NCBI RefSeq assembly: GCF_030272615.1
Contig: NC_081407.1
Coordinates: forward strand, 144,648,897-144,712,896
Origin: Cryptomeria japonica
Lineage: Eukaryota; Streptophyta; Pinopsida; Cupressales; Cupressaceae
DNA length: 64,000 bases
Direction of reading: 5' to 3'
Made by a program: the position numbers and the translations under genes
The notes under the pieces: generated by a model
Database searches by the model: none
Told to the model about the DNA's origin: nothing
The model's input: only the letters and a program-made list of their open reading frames with translations
Part shown: piece by piece, positions 48,717-59,644 of the stretch
Layout: each line of letters begins with the position of its first letter
Position numbering within the stretch: the first letter of the stretch is position 1

Positions 48717-50325
48717 GTCTTTAATGGTGCCTTATTTTTTTATCATTCATTTCATTTCAAACAATGATCATTAAACCTTAATGTTCAAGTTTGTTACGTG
48801 TATATTAAGGATGTGTTCAAAATGTAGGTCTATTGATGAACGTTTTTTTTTGGGAACACGGTTTTTGCATGCACATAGCGAGTACACTTGATATAATTGG
48901 AAGGGACATATTTTTGCAACATGACTTATTATCATGCATTTGATGAGCTTTACAATTTTTGTTATTAGACGACACTATTTGATAATTTTTTATGATATAA
49001 TTATCGCATAACCTTTATGCTCATGAAGGTCTCTTTTGATGATATACAACAGTACCACATTATGATTTTTGCATCAACATAGTGGGTTCTGTTGATATAA
49101 TTTGAAGGGACATATTTTTATGGTATATAATCCCACCTTTTCATTTATTATCATGCATTTCAGTTGAAGTGATTGTCATAAATCCTTTATGTTTATCCAT
49201 GCATTTTATGTGTAGACTAACAATTCTTAAAAATACAGGTTCATGCTAGATCATTCATCGTTGACAAGACCCTCTCTTGGTGATGGTACATATTCCTTTA
49301 TACATTAATGAGATTAAATTGTGGGTCTTGTTGTGTTTATTATCATGAAGATGATTCAAATGCATGTGGCTAGGACACATCTGCAGTGGATCAAATTGTC
49401 ATGATAGATGATCTATTGAATCAAACATTTGACATTGATGGTCAAGGTGGTATGTTGAATCAAACATTTGACATTTGACATTTGTTAATGTTGGGCCTTC
49501 AACATCAACACCTACTAGTCAAGGTGGTCATCGAACTTTCACTCAGGTAACCTTGTCTATTTTTATTCATTAATGGTTTATAAAATAAAGTTAGTTAGAT
49601 TTTGGCAATTGAAAAACATTGTTTCATTTTCAGAAGTTGACATCAAATGCACCTAATATTCTCTCCACAATGGAGCATGGTGTTCTCTAGCAGTAGCATC
49701 TTTGATGCTTTTGACAGTAGTATGAGTCAGATTAGTAAATTTCTAATTTGATGCTTCCCACAGGGCTTTGCAACTTTAGATTGTGAGTGTGCCCCTATTA
49801 CAAATGAATTGTACTTTAATCAACATAGATGGTCTATGATGCCTTTTTTGTAAGACTATATGGTTTTATAATATATATTGTACTTTAATCGACATATAAC
49901 AATAGCCAAGTGGTGGTTGGCATGAGTTTGAATATGGTAAGTTGTATGCATCTTGAAGTTGAATATGATATGTTGTATAGATCTTGAAGTTGAAATTTGA
50001 TTAGACTTTGTCAGCATTTGATGAATCATAAATATCATTTCATTATTAATCTTGTGAGTGTGAGGTGTAGGAATAAATATCAATTACTTTGAAAGTCATG
50101 GATGGTTGTCCTGATATGATAACCACCACATGGTTGTGCCTTATGAAGAAAAGTTGAACAGATAATAACTAATTGAGAACATCAATTCAAATCCATAATA
50201 TAGAGGATACTAATAACAAATCTTTGTATATTTATTTTTTCTAATAATGAAATAGGTACAACTGTATTGAGATAAAATGAAGCTTTTCTCTCATATGAAG
50301 CTTTTCTCTCATGGATGTCACATGC
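48717..50325. other. Transposon interior, no firm gene
   Basis: Mostly AT-rich. Short segments could be exons of a small plus-strand gene: MLDHSSLTRPSLGD at 49,243-49,285 followed by a GTACAT donor; SMIDDLLNQTFD-like residues at 49,405-49,440; PSTSTPTSQGGHRTFTQ ending in a GTAACC donor at 49,550; and KLTSNAPNILSTMEHGVL at 49,633-49,690. These are too short and broken to call. Confidence 0.35.
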
Positions 50326-51462
50326 GTAGGGTATGACCCCAAGTGTTCAATCAAGTGGTGGGGCAAAACAGGAGCATGCATAGGGTAATTATACCTAACT
50401 CGACATGTCGGAGCCGATGGTTCATCATCGCAACAAGCAGAACAAGAAATCGACCATGTGACAACATTCCATTGAGTGAGACTGACGATTTTTTTTCCAA
50501 CTGAAAAATTGCTGCTCTAATAAAACCATAGGGCAACTTGAAAAGCCGAGATAGGCTTTGTAGGGACCTCTCTTGTGGCCCCATAGGTTCAAACAGATCA
50601 TTCGTAGGTGCCACAGATTTTGAGTTAGGGCCCGTCAAAGTTTGACAATTTTGAGCACTTAGGGCGCTCAAGGGACGACGTCAGTAGGGTATGACCCCGA
50701 GTATTCGATCGAGTGGGGGGGCAAAACAGGAGCATGCGTAGGGTAATAATGCCTAAATGGACATGTTGGAGCTGACGGTTCATCATTGCGACGAGAAGAA
50801 CGAGAAATTGGTCACGCGACAACATTCCATTGAGTGAGACTGACGATTTTTTCGCCAACTGAAAAATTGCTGCCCTAATAAAACCGTAGGGCAACTTGAA
50901 AAACTGAGATAGGCTTTTGTAGGGACCTCTCTCGTGGCCCCGTAGGTTCAAATGGATCATTTGTAGGTGCCATGGATTCCAAGTTAGGGCCCATCAAAGT
51001 TTGACAATTTTGAGCACTTAGGGCACTCAAGGGACGACGTCGGTAGGGTATGACCCCGAGCGTTCGATCGAGTGGGGGGGAAAAATAGGAGCATGCGTAG
51101 GGTAATAATGCCTAACTGGACATGTCAGAGCTGACGGTTCATCATCGCGATGAGCTGGATGAGAAATCGACCATGCGACAACATTCCATTGAGTGAGATT
51201 GACGATTTTTTCACCAACCGAAAAATTTCTGCCCTAATAAAACCATAGGGCAACTTGAAATACCGAGATAGGATTTTGTAGGGACCCCTCTTGTGGCCCC
51301 ATAGGTTCAAATGGATTGTTCATAGGTGCCACGGATTCCGAGTTAGGGCCCGTCACAGTTTGCCAATTTTGAGCACTTAGGGCGCTCAAGGGACGACGCC
51401 GGTAGGGTATGACCCCGAGCATTCGATCGAGTGGGGGGGGAAAATAATAGCATGCGTAGGGT
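50326..51462. repeat. 359-bp tandem repeat, 3.2 copies
   Basis: Units start GTAGGGTATGACCCC at 50,326, 50,684, 51,043 and 51,402 (the last partial), giving periods of 358, 359 and 359 bp. Copies are closely similar, with many C/T and G/A differences. Each contains GATCGAGTGGKGGGGC, CAACATTCCATTGAGTGAG and GGGCGCTCAAGGGACGACG. The minus-strand open frames in each unit (for example 50351-50671) are shared translations of the repeat; no domain is visible. Confidence 0.93.
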
Positions 51463-51640
51463 ATTGTTCATTAAATGAATTGTATTGTTCATTGAATGAA
51501 TTGTATTGTATTGTTGATTAAATGAATTGTATTGTATTGTTGATTAAATGAATTGTATTGTTCATTAAATAAATTGTATTGTATTGTTCATTATAAAAAC
51601 AACACTTACAATGAAATGAAATGAATTGTATTGTTCATTA
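51463..51640. repeat. Short-period repeat of TTGTTCATTAAATGAATTGTA
   Basis: About seven imperfect units of roughly 20-29 bp made of the words ATTGTATTG, TTCATTAAA or TTGATTAAA, and TGAATTG. It follows directly after the 359-bp array. Confidence 0.8.
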
Positions 51641-51910
51641 AATAGCCATTATTAACCATTGTTAATTATTGGAATGAAGATTAAAGATTTCCATGATAAC
51701 ACCACACACAGATGAGCAACAATTTATATGATCGAATATCAACTTTTGTATATATAAAAATGTCGAATGATTACAAATTTATGTCCATACATAAATATGG
51801 CATAAACACAACTGAAACAAAATGTATGTCTAAATATGTGAATGTATATCTATATACAAAATATACACGCCAACTAGACATGTAAGCATTCCAAAACTAT
51901 CTATAACATC

Positions 51911-53835
51911 CTAAGCTACTGATGGATCATCAAAATTGATCCTCTTCGCCACACTGCTCAGCTCTGAAGGATCCTGCATAAGAAAAACAAACCACGATTA
52001 ATATTAGTTATATTATATAATTCACATTCGAAAAGTTAACATAAAAATGAACTATTTAATTGAACTATTCATGTTTACCTCATCTCCACGTTTTCTCTTC
52101 AGCTTTGCAGGACTCTTGATGTATGTCTTTGGTAGAGGAGGTATGTTTTGAATATTTTGATACACAACCTACATATGTTCAGAAACATGAGATTGATACA
52201 AGTTAGCATATAATTGTCACTGATAATAACAAATTATATCTACTAATCAAATAATAAAATAAACACAAATCTACTCGAGGCATCTCTTCTTCTTCTTCAG
52301 GTATACTGGGTGTAGTCATCAAGGATGTGAAGCCAAGAGTTCTCTATATATATACACAACAAGTATATGAAACTATCAATCTATGTCTAGACATGTATAA
52401 TCACTATAAGTTATTTAAACTATTCATTCAATCATATTTGCATTCAATTACCTTTCCCTTGTCTCCAATTGCACTACCAGATCCTATATCACACTGCACC
52501 GCACTCATGCTGCTTGTGCCCTACAAGAGTAAAATAAGATATGCATGCAAGTTACTACATAATCTAATTAATACAAATATAAATGATGAGCATGTATGTA
52601 TAATAAAATACAAACGACTAGGTGCAATAATATATGTACCGTCAAGATATCGAGGCCAAATGAAATGGCCGACAAGGTGCCCTCCTGAATCTGTCTCAAC
52701 TCATCCTCGGTCATCAACTATTAAATAGACCATGCAAATAAAAATTAGTACTTAATATTATCTAATTTATAAATATTTAATTAAAATATAACATGAACTG
52801 TGAAAACACAAATCTTACCAATACATCATCAATGTATGATGACGGTGCCTCCTCGCCTCTAGCATGTGAGGACTCCCCAGGGTATCCTCCAGTCTGTGTA
52901 ATAACCTTTGGTGCATCATGCATCTCATGCACCTTGTAATCTGCACTGTCCACAACAGGATCAACGGGCTGTCCAACTGGACCCAAGCATACGTGCCCAC
53001 ACATGACACAACTATGGGGCACGCATATGTGTGGAGCTGAGGATGACGTGTCACCGGCACCAGATGCATCACTACCATCAAGAGTAGGCTGAGCTACTGA
53101 TGCAGCCTGAGAAACCAAAAGGCTACTCAAAGAGTGAATAGTCGATATGGTCTGTGAAGTCGCCTCACAAATGATATTAGGATGCTGAACTGCAGGTGGG
53201 GGATCAATAGGAGGAGGGGGGACATATGACCCCTGGACTACTCTGATTGCCCTAGGTCTATTTTGGGGCATACCTAAACCTACACCCTGGAAAGGCTGGA
53301 TGTCAAAGTAGTTCACATGTTTGTGTAAAACAAACTCAACATACAATTTTTTTATGAAATAGAAGGGGATATCAAGATTGTTGTTGGGTGGTTTGTCAAA
53401 AACCATCCACCAATGATCCCAAATGTTTTTCACAATCCCATCATTTGTGCACCATTTGATAGAAAGTTTTATTTTTTGGGGATCTACAGACGGACCAGTA
53501 CCGGGATTGACAAACAATGAGGCGATTTCGGCTTTGGATATCTCAAGATCCTTGATATCCTTATACAACAAGCCATTTGCATATTTTTCCTTCATAGAAT
53601 CTCGCCACAAAAGGGCGACATCGTGCTCCTCAGTCATGGTTTCCATACTTTTTACAATAGACATGAGAGGATCAAACAATGGGTTTAGACGAGGGATCCT
53701 ATGATATACTTCTGCAATCCCCCTCAATTCATTCAAATTTTGTGCAATCAAATATTGAATTGAGGGGGGGTTTGGCAAATGAGGGTTTGGTTGTTGCAGT
53801 TGTGGTTGGTCAGTGTTTTCATTGTTATCCCCCAT
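51911..53835 (-). CDS. Intact six-exon gene inside the transposon, unknown 461-aa protein
   Basis: Exons on the minus strand: 53,835-52,819 (339 codons), 52,717-52,640 (26), 52,520-52,452 (23), 52,343-52,275 (23), 52,168-52,079 (30), 51,973-51,911 (20 plus TAG). All five introns are GT-AG, phase 0 and 101-119 bp long. Each exon is a multiple of three. I chose MGDNNENTDQ at 53,835 as start; an upstream in-frame ATG at 53,877 is less likely. Residues 25-180 look globular (LNELRGIAEVYHRIPRL, IVKNIWDHWWMVFDKPP, YFIKKLYVEFVLHKHVNYF). A PPPPIDPPP tract follows at 206-214. A Cys/His cluster at 269-283 (HICVPHSCVMCGHVC, spacing C-x4-C-x2-C-x3-C) could bind metal. The last exons carry an acidic EEEEE run and a basic KLKRKRGDE, a likely nuclear signal. 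No disabling change was seen, although the neighbouring transposase is dead. It may be an accessory DNA-binding protein of the transposon or a captured host gene; homology is not recognised. Confidence 0.8.
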
Positions 53836-54055
53836 TTTTAACCTAATTGAATGTAAACAATTAAATTTAGTTAACAAATTTAAACAATTAGGTATTTGAT
53901 TTTAAAAAAACCTAGTTTTCATGAAAAAAACTATATTTTCAATGAAAAATCAAATAAACATTCACAAAAAATACAAAAAATGAATGAAAATGATTCAAAA
54001 CGACAAAATTCTTACCTCTAAATCTATTTTTTAGCAATTTTTTTGTCCAAACACT

Positions 54056-54591
54056 GGATATCGGATGGAGTGGATATCGGATTTTGACGAATTTGCACGA
54101 CCTGTGAGTTAAAAATGACTCACGAGACTGTCACTGTCGAAATATAAAAGTCTTAGAAAATCGGATATCCGATTTCAACACTTAAATTAACTTTAAATAA
54201 CATATATAATATAATAATATATTATTATATTATATAATACGTATTGTATTATATTATATATATTATAATATTATATTATATATAATATTATATTATATTA
54301 TAATATATAATATAATACAATATAATATAATATTATATTATATTATATTATATAATATAATATTATGTTATATTATATTATATTATATTATATTATATAT
54401 AATATTGTATTATATAATACGTATTATATATAATATAATATAATATAATATAATATAATATTATATAATATTATATTATATTATATAATATAATATTATA
54501 TTGTATTATATAATACGTAACATATAATATATTTTTTAAATTAAAATTACAAATAAAAATCGAATATTGGATTTTATCTGATATCCGATTT
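54056..54591. repeat. Right-end GATATC motifs flanking an (AT)-rich microsatellite
   Basis: GGATATCGGAT-type motifs at 54,056-54,085, 54,158-54,176 and 54,559-54,591 flank a ~345-bp TATAATATTATA-type microsatellite (54,190-54,535). The layout of motifs on both sides of a self-complementary simple repeat parallels the left-end palindrome at 42,785-44,075. Confidence 0.85.
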
Positions 54592-54695
54592 GCATAGGTA
54601 ATTACCAGGCCAAGGTGTACTGACACCCAAGCCAAGCAAAAAGTCAACATGGATTTTCGCGTTTTTAGGCGAGTGAGGAAGGCTATTTTTTTCAC

Positions 54696-54734
54696 ATCGC
54701 CACTTTTTGGCCCCCCTTGATCCTGCACTAACCC
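54696..54734 (-). repeat. Right terminal inverted repeat
   Basis: Reads CATCGCCACTTTTTGGCC ... TTGATCCTGCACTAACCC. The core TGATCCTGCAC (54,718-54,728) is the exact complement of the left core. A ~6-10-bp segment present in the left TIR (AAGCCCTT) is missing. Confidence 0.8.
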
Positions 54735-54738
54735 ATAA
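54735..54738. repeat. Target site duplication ATAA, right copy
   Basis: Directly follows the CCC terminus; see 41,912-41,915. Confidence 0.65.
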
Positions 54739-55583
54739 TGAAGATAAACATAGGAAACTGGGCCCAAGCTACGTAGGTGAAATCATCCACTATGTTCATG
54801 CAAGGTCATCCTGGGCATAGGTCTACTGTCAGCCATGCGTTCATAGCCTCGACAGAGATACCTTTTGTTCCCGTCAATCAGTGCTCCACTGCCAACCAGA
54901 TGTCCATAGCCCCAGTGGAGGTTACTTGAAACACCCAAGTTTAGTTGCTTTAAGAGGATCATTTCTTTTCTTTTTCTTTTCCTTTTTTTTTGAAAACATC
55001 ATGGAATATAGAAGGACAATTTCTTTAGTAATCTTTTAAACAACTTTCAAACATTGAAGTCTGATTACTGAGCTAGGAACCATAGTGGACAATGTGAAAC
55101 ATCCCGAGCTCTGATTTTTCACTTGGAAACAAGTTCATCTGATATCTTACAAAACTTTTTGATGTATCTTAGTGTGATGGTAGTGCTAAGTCATCAAGCT
55201 AGCCTTTTCCAATTGAGGGTCAAAAACTCAAATCATATTTAAACCATTATATACCACCTTGGATGAGTATAGACAAAGGTTTCAAAATTAACAAAATAAT
55301 AATGAAGTTGTAAATAGCAAAGAGTCGAAGTCTCTCAAAATTTGGCAACTTGTCAAGAAAAGGACACCTCCCTTTTAGAATCTTTGAGAATAAATACATA
55401 TCACAACACAAAAAAATGGAAGCGAATGAAACAAAACAAACAAACAAAAACAAGAGGGAAACAAGCATGCAACAAATCAAAAACACAACAAACATGCAAA
55501 CCCAAACAAGCAACAAAACAAACAAAACAAACAAACTAACTAACTAATCTATTATAGTATAATAGGTCAAGCTTCACTGGGAA
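54739..55583. other. Right flank of the transposon, no gene
   Basis: Mixed sequence followed by an AAAC-rich low-complexity stretch (55,420-55,545). The open frames in that stretch on both strands are low-complexity translations. It may be the 3' part of the neighbouring gypsy element, since the integrase ends at 55,584. Confidence 0.45.
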
Positions 55584-57583
55584 TTAATCAAAATAGTGCT
55601 TGAGGAACTGACCATTGACGAGCAATGGTACAAGTTCTCTAGTCAAAGAGCTTAACTTAAAGGTGTTCTCTCCTAAAATTTTGGCTATTTGGTAAGGACC
55701 TAACCACAACCTTTCAGACTTATGGTGATCACCTTTCTTCTCCTTGGCCTTATCTAATAACAGAACTAGGTCAGAGATCCGAAAGGATTTCACCTTGGCT
55801 CTTTTGTCAAACCATCGCTTAACAACAACTTGGTGCTTGGCGAAGTGTTGTAGGGTATTAATCCTTTTCTCATCAAGTTTTAACAAATTTAGGAGACGTA
55901 CCTCTACCTGATCCTTAATTTCAAGTTATTTCATTAACTGGAGGATAGGTATTTGTAAATTGATCGGGAAGACAAGAGTTTGGCCATAAAAAGGTAATAC
56001 AGAGAAGTTCCTAGGGAATCTTTAACTCTGGTTCAATCAGCCCATAAGGCGTATCTCAACTGATTGTGCCAATCCTTGAGGTTTTTCTCGAGTTGATTTT
56101 TAATGACATCTAGGATGTTCTTGTTCATGGATTCAGCTACTCCATTACCTTGCAGATAGTAATTGGAAAAGAATTTCAATATTACCTTATACTCATACAA
56201 CCATTGCATCAACTGTGCAGAAGTAAAAGCAGGGCTATCGTCAGATACCAGAGCGAATGGCATACCAAAACTTGTGACGGTGTATTCTTCAAAAAATTTC
56301 AAGACAACCTCCACAGTAGCATTTCAACATGCTATGGCCTCCGTCCATCAGGTGCAGTAATCCATTGCTATGAGAATGAACTTATGTCTTGCAGATAAAT
56401 TAGGATTAATGACACCTATGAAATCCAATGCCCATTGGACGAACGGTCATACCTCAAACACTGGTTGGAGAGACATAGCTAGATTCCTCCCTCTAGAAGA
56501 TGCAATTTGGCATCTATAACAATGACGAACGTGCTCATGAGTATCCTTAAAAATACTAGGCCAGTAATATCCAACCTTCAAAATTTGATGTGCAGTGGCA
56601 TCTTCCGACCCATGATATGTACCATACTTCCCATGGAACTCCTCGATCATTTTACGGGCTTCTTGATGATCAAGACATCAAAGGTAAATACCTTTATAGT
56701 TATTCCTATAGAGTGTTGAATCCTTGTTCATATAATTGGCACTTTTGAGCCTTAAAGCTCGTCTTTGCATGGCTATGAACCCCTCGGGATACTTATTATT
56801 TAGCAAGATAAAAACCAAATCCGTGTACCATGGGTCCTGAGTGAATGACTACAACATATACTGTTGGCATTAGAGTTGAGGAATGTCAATCGCCATAGCT
56901 TGAGACAAACCCTGGCCTCTAGCTAACTTCATTAGATGCATCTCCAGATCAAACTCTTTTTTTAAAATAGCCATCTATTTCCCTCGACGTTCTCCCAGCT
57001 CTGACTGCATAAGCAGTGACTTAACCACTTGATTAGGTATAATCGCGTAAATTTTACTCCTCAGAATATAATGCTTGAATTTCTTGACTTCTCTTACCAA
57101 GACAAAGTCTATTTTTCAAGAGCAGAATATCTCACCTCAACACTCTTGAAAGGGGAACTCATAAATGCGATGGGTTTCTCATCACCTTCTTGCCTCTGTG
57201 TCAAAACACCCGCCCCTGAATGTAATGAAGCAAAATAATATATATATAAAAGGGAAGAGTATAGTCAGGACTAGTTAATACGGGAGCTTCAATGATGGAT
57301 TTCTTAATCTTGACCTCTTTTGCTTCAGTAGTCCATTCGATCTTAGCATCCTTCGTCATCATTTCATTTAATGGCTTGACTATCTTTGCAAACCCGGTGA
57401 TAAATTTTCTCACAAAATTGATCTTCCCAAAGAAAGATCTCATCTCCTTCTTACTACCAAGCATTTGAAATTTCAACAACACTTCTACTCGATCTGGGTC
57501 TATGGATATCACTCTTTCGGAAATTATATGACCAAGGAGCTTTCCTTCAGCCACTCTAAATACACACTTCTTGGGGTTAAGGG
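55584..57583 (-). pseudogene. Ty3/gypsy pol remnant: RT end, RNase H, integrase
   Basis: In minus-strand order: RT C-terminus at 57,583-57,201 (NPKKCVFRVAEGKLLGHIIS, FFGKINFVRKFITGFAKI); RNase H at about 57,230-56,930 (GVLTQRQEGDEKPIAFMSS, KKFKHYILRSKIYAI); the H2C2 zinc finger of integrase at 56,650-56,447 (TAHQILKVGYYWPSIFKD, HVRHCYRCQ); integrase core at 56,314-56,033 (SDDSPAFTSAQLMQWLYEY with a D, QGNGVAESMNKNILD with the E); C-terminal domain at 55,886-55,584 (WLGPYQIAKILGENTFKLSS). Stops and frameshifts separate the parts. At 57,583 the RT is cut by the LTR of another element. Gag, protease and most of RT are not in the window. Confidence 0.9.
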
Positions 57584-58247
57584 TGTTTATGGTGAAAATG
57601 GAAACAACAATATTGAAAGACTAAATGAATTCAACCACAAAACCCTAGCCTAACAACAACAAAGATCCACCATAACATATGAAGATTACCTAAGACAATG
57701 CAAATCAAATGAAATCACAAAGATTACACCATCACATGTCCAATAGGGTTTGGATCTCCATTCTTCCTATCTCCATTGATCTTGCTTGATATATTTGCTC
57801 TCAGATTTTATGTGTGCACAAGAGCTTAACAAAGAACGAAAATGTGGCTGCAAGAAGGCTTGATCATATGTGAAAGTTCGAATGCTAGAGTAGTCGGGGT
57901 TGATTAGAATGACTTGAATGATTAGTATGATTAGAATGATTAGGGTTGATAATGAGAGAAGTATCCTCTTATATAGAAGACACTACAAGAAATGGAGGGA
58001 TAAGATTGAGAGGTGTAAAAGATAAATGGTCGGTTATGATTAGAGGGTAGGTAAAATAAATAAGAAAATAATAAGAGGGTAGGTAGTGTAGGAATTAAGA
58101 GATGAATGACATGTGTCAGGGGTAGAAAAGGCTAATGAATTAATTAAATAAATATAAATTTATTCAATTAATAGAAGAATTAGGCTAAAATAATTAAATA
58201 AATAAAGATATTTATTTAATTAGACTGGACAATTTTAGGTGTCTACA
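57584..58247 (-). mobile_element. 3' LTR of a nested Ty3/gypsy element
   Basis: 664 bp. The minus strand starts TGTAGACACCTAAAATTG (58,247) and ends TTTTCACCATAAACA (57,584). A purine tract lies directly before its start, so it is a 3' LTR and the internal region lies to the right. A TATA-like CTATATAAGAGG is on the minus strand near 57,970. It interrupts the RT of the older gypsy element; the left target copy would be AAGGG (57,579-57,583) and the matching copy should lie beyond 64,000. Confidence 0.8.
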
Positions 58248-58262
58248 TTTTACTCCTCTTTG
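58248..58262 (-). promoter_or_regulatory. Polypurine tract
   Basis: The minus strand reads CAAAGAGGAGTAAAA immediately before the TG of the LTR. Position and composition fit the plus-strand priming site of an LTR retroelement. Confidence 0.75.
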
Positions 58263-58599
58263 AGACAATGTAGCTTGTCGCGTTGTTTCAAAGAAGATAA
58301 GATGAACTGATACAAAGTTGCCCCAAGATAGGAATGATATGCCCCCTCAAGAGATTAGATGAAAATGTCTGAAAAGATCACAGACAATCTCTCGATAAGA
58401 AAGAAAGGCTAGAAAGGACTGATCGGATAGGATAGAGTGACAAAGTCATGGGATAATGAAGACTGACACGGGAGACTAGGGCTAGGGCTAGGGTAGTCTA
58501 TAAGATAGACCACGAGGGGAAAACATCCTCATTGTCATCCACACATCCAAGACATTAGAGTGCAGAGAGAGCATAGAGTAGCAGCAGTCAGCAGTGATG

Positions 58600-59090
58600 G
58601 CATGGATTCATAGATTCGATTGTGTTTGCTGATTTCAGAGGCCAGCAGATGTAGGAGAGTCGGTAAGTACCACAAAACCTCCTTGTACTTTGTCGCATTA
58701 AATGTTGTCATAAATGCATGCTAAGTAGTGCAATAAATGCATTTTAGGTATGTCTAGAAAAAAATTCAACTGGGGTAAAAATGCTAAGGCACGTCGGTAT
58801 TGGTGCCAGACGCGTCTGGATTGGCTGGGTGCATATGTGTTTGTGTGAAGCGCGTCTATGAATGTAGCAACATCTATGTTAGATGTGAGTGTGTCTATGT
58901 TGTGCAAGCGTGTCTGGATTGGCTAGGGGCGTCTATGTCAGATGCGAGCGCGTTTGTGCTGTATGAGCACATCTAGGTAGATCAGAGGCATGCTTGTGTG
59001 ATTCAGGCACGTCTGTGCAAAGCAGACGCATATGTGCAGTATGTAAGCATGCTTATGTCATGAAGGCGCGTTTATGTCTTCAAGGCCAAA
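58600..59090. repeat. Degenerate GCGTCTR-type minisatellite
   Basis: Units of about 25-35 bp carry words such as GCGCGTCTATG, GCGTGTCTGGATTGGCT, GCACGTCTGTG and GCGCGTTTATG. The array is GC-richer than its surroundings, and many units differ by C/T at CpG sites. Confidence 0.7.
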
Positions 59091-59100
59091 TCAACAGTTT

Positions 59101-59592
59101 TGTGATGAACATACGCTATCGATTCGATAAGCTGCTGAGAGGATACACTCAAACAGGTCCTCTAAGGAAGACTAGAATAGCAGATAGGGCTAGGATATAC
59201 AATTTTGTGATAGAACATACATTTCCAATCAAGAAACTACTCAAGAGGATACACTCAAGTAGAGGCCCAAGGATAGGATAGATCGATGCACATTGTGATG
59301 AACAGGGAATGCCAAAACATAGTACTTTGTGATGAACATGGAGTACTAAAAAGAGCAACACTTTGTGATGAACAGGGAGTACAAAAACGTAGTACTTTGT
59401 GATGAACATGGAGTACTAAAAAGAGCAACACTTTGTGATGAACAGGGAGTACAAAAACGTAGTACTTTGTGATGAACAGGGAGTACCACTAGGATAAAAA
59501 GCAACACTTTGTGATGAACAGGGAGGGCCACTAGGATAGAGTGTCATAAGCACTTATGATAAGAAGCAACACTTTGTGATGAACAGGGAATG
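59101..59592. repeat. TTTGTGATGAACAGGGAGTA minisatellite
   Basis: The core TGTGATGAACA(G/T)GGA occurs with starts at 59,294, 59,328, 59,364, 59,398, 59,434, 59,468, 59,510 and 59,575, plus an outlier at 59,101. Spacing alternates 34 and 36 bp, showing a higher-order 70-bp dimer. The minus-strand open frames in this part are repeat translations. Confidence 0.9.
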
Positions 59593-59644
59593 TCGCTTTA
59601 ACTGACATAGTTGATTTACTTGACTGCAAGAGGACCTACCTTTG

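Larger units (their letters stand above)
41916..54734. mobile_element. Large TIR DNA transposon, about 12.8 kb, superfamily not identified
   Basis: The left end reads GGGTATGTGCAGGATCATGG. The reverse complement of the right end reads GGGTTAGTGCAGGATCAAGG (17 of 20 identical), followed on both sides by GCCAAAA and AGTGGCRATG. ATAA flanks both ends. Both subterminal regions carry repeated GGATATCGGATTT-type motifs next to long microsatellites. Inside: a transposase-like gene on the plus strand (44,237-48,716, dead), a 359-bp tandem repeat, and an intact six-exon gene on the minus strand (51,911-53,835). A nested LTR-like insertion lies at 45,997-47,584. I do not recognise the superfamily from ends or target length. 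The unity of the element is inferred from the ends, the target duplication and the shared motifs. Confidence 0.78.

Noticed and set aside
50351-51422. Repeated minus-strand ORFs (LFKLPYGFIRAAIFQLEKK type)
   Set aside because: Each is the translation of one 359-bp tandem unit; differences between copies do not favour synonymous sites as far as can be judged, and no domain is seen.
50326-51462. CRISPR-like array
   Set aside because: Units are 359 bp with no spacers, and this is plant DNA.
52815-53081. 88-codon histidine-rich minus-strand frame
   Set aside because: Shadow frame of exon 1 of the six-exon gene.
55247-55547. Hydrophobic minus-strand ORF (MFVLFVLLLVWVCMFVVFLI) as a membrane protein
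   Set aside because: Complement of an AAAC/ACAA low-complexity tract; equally open on the other strand.
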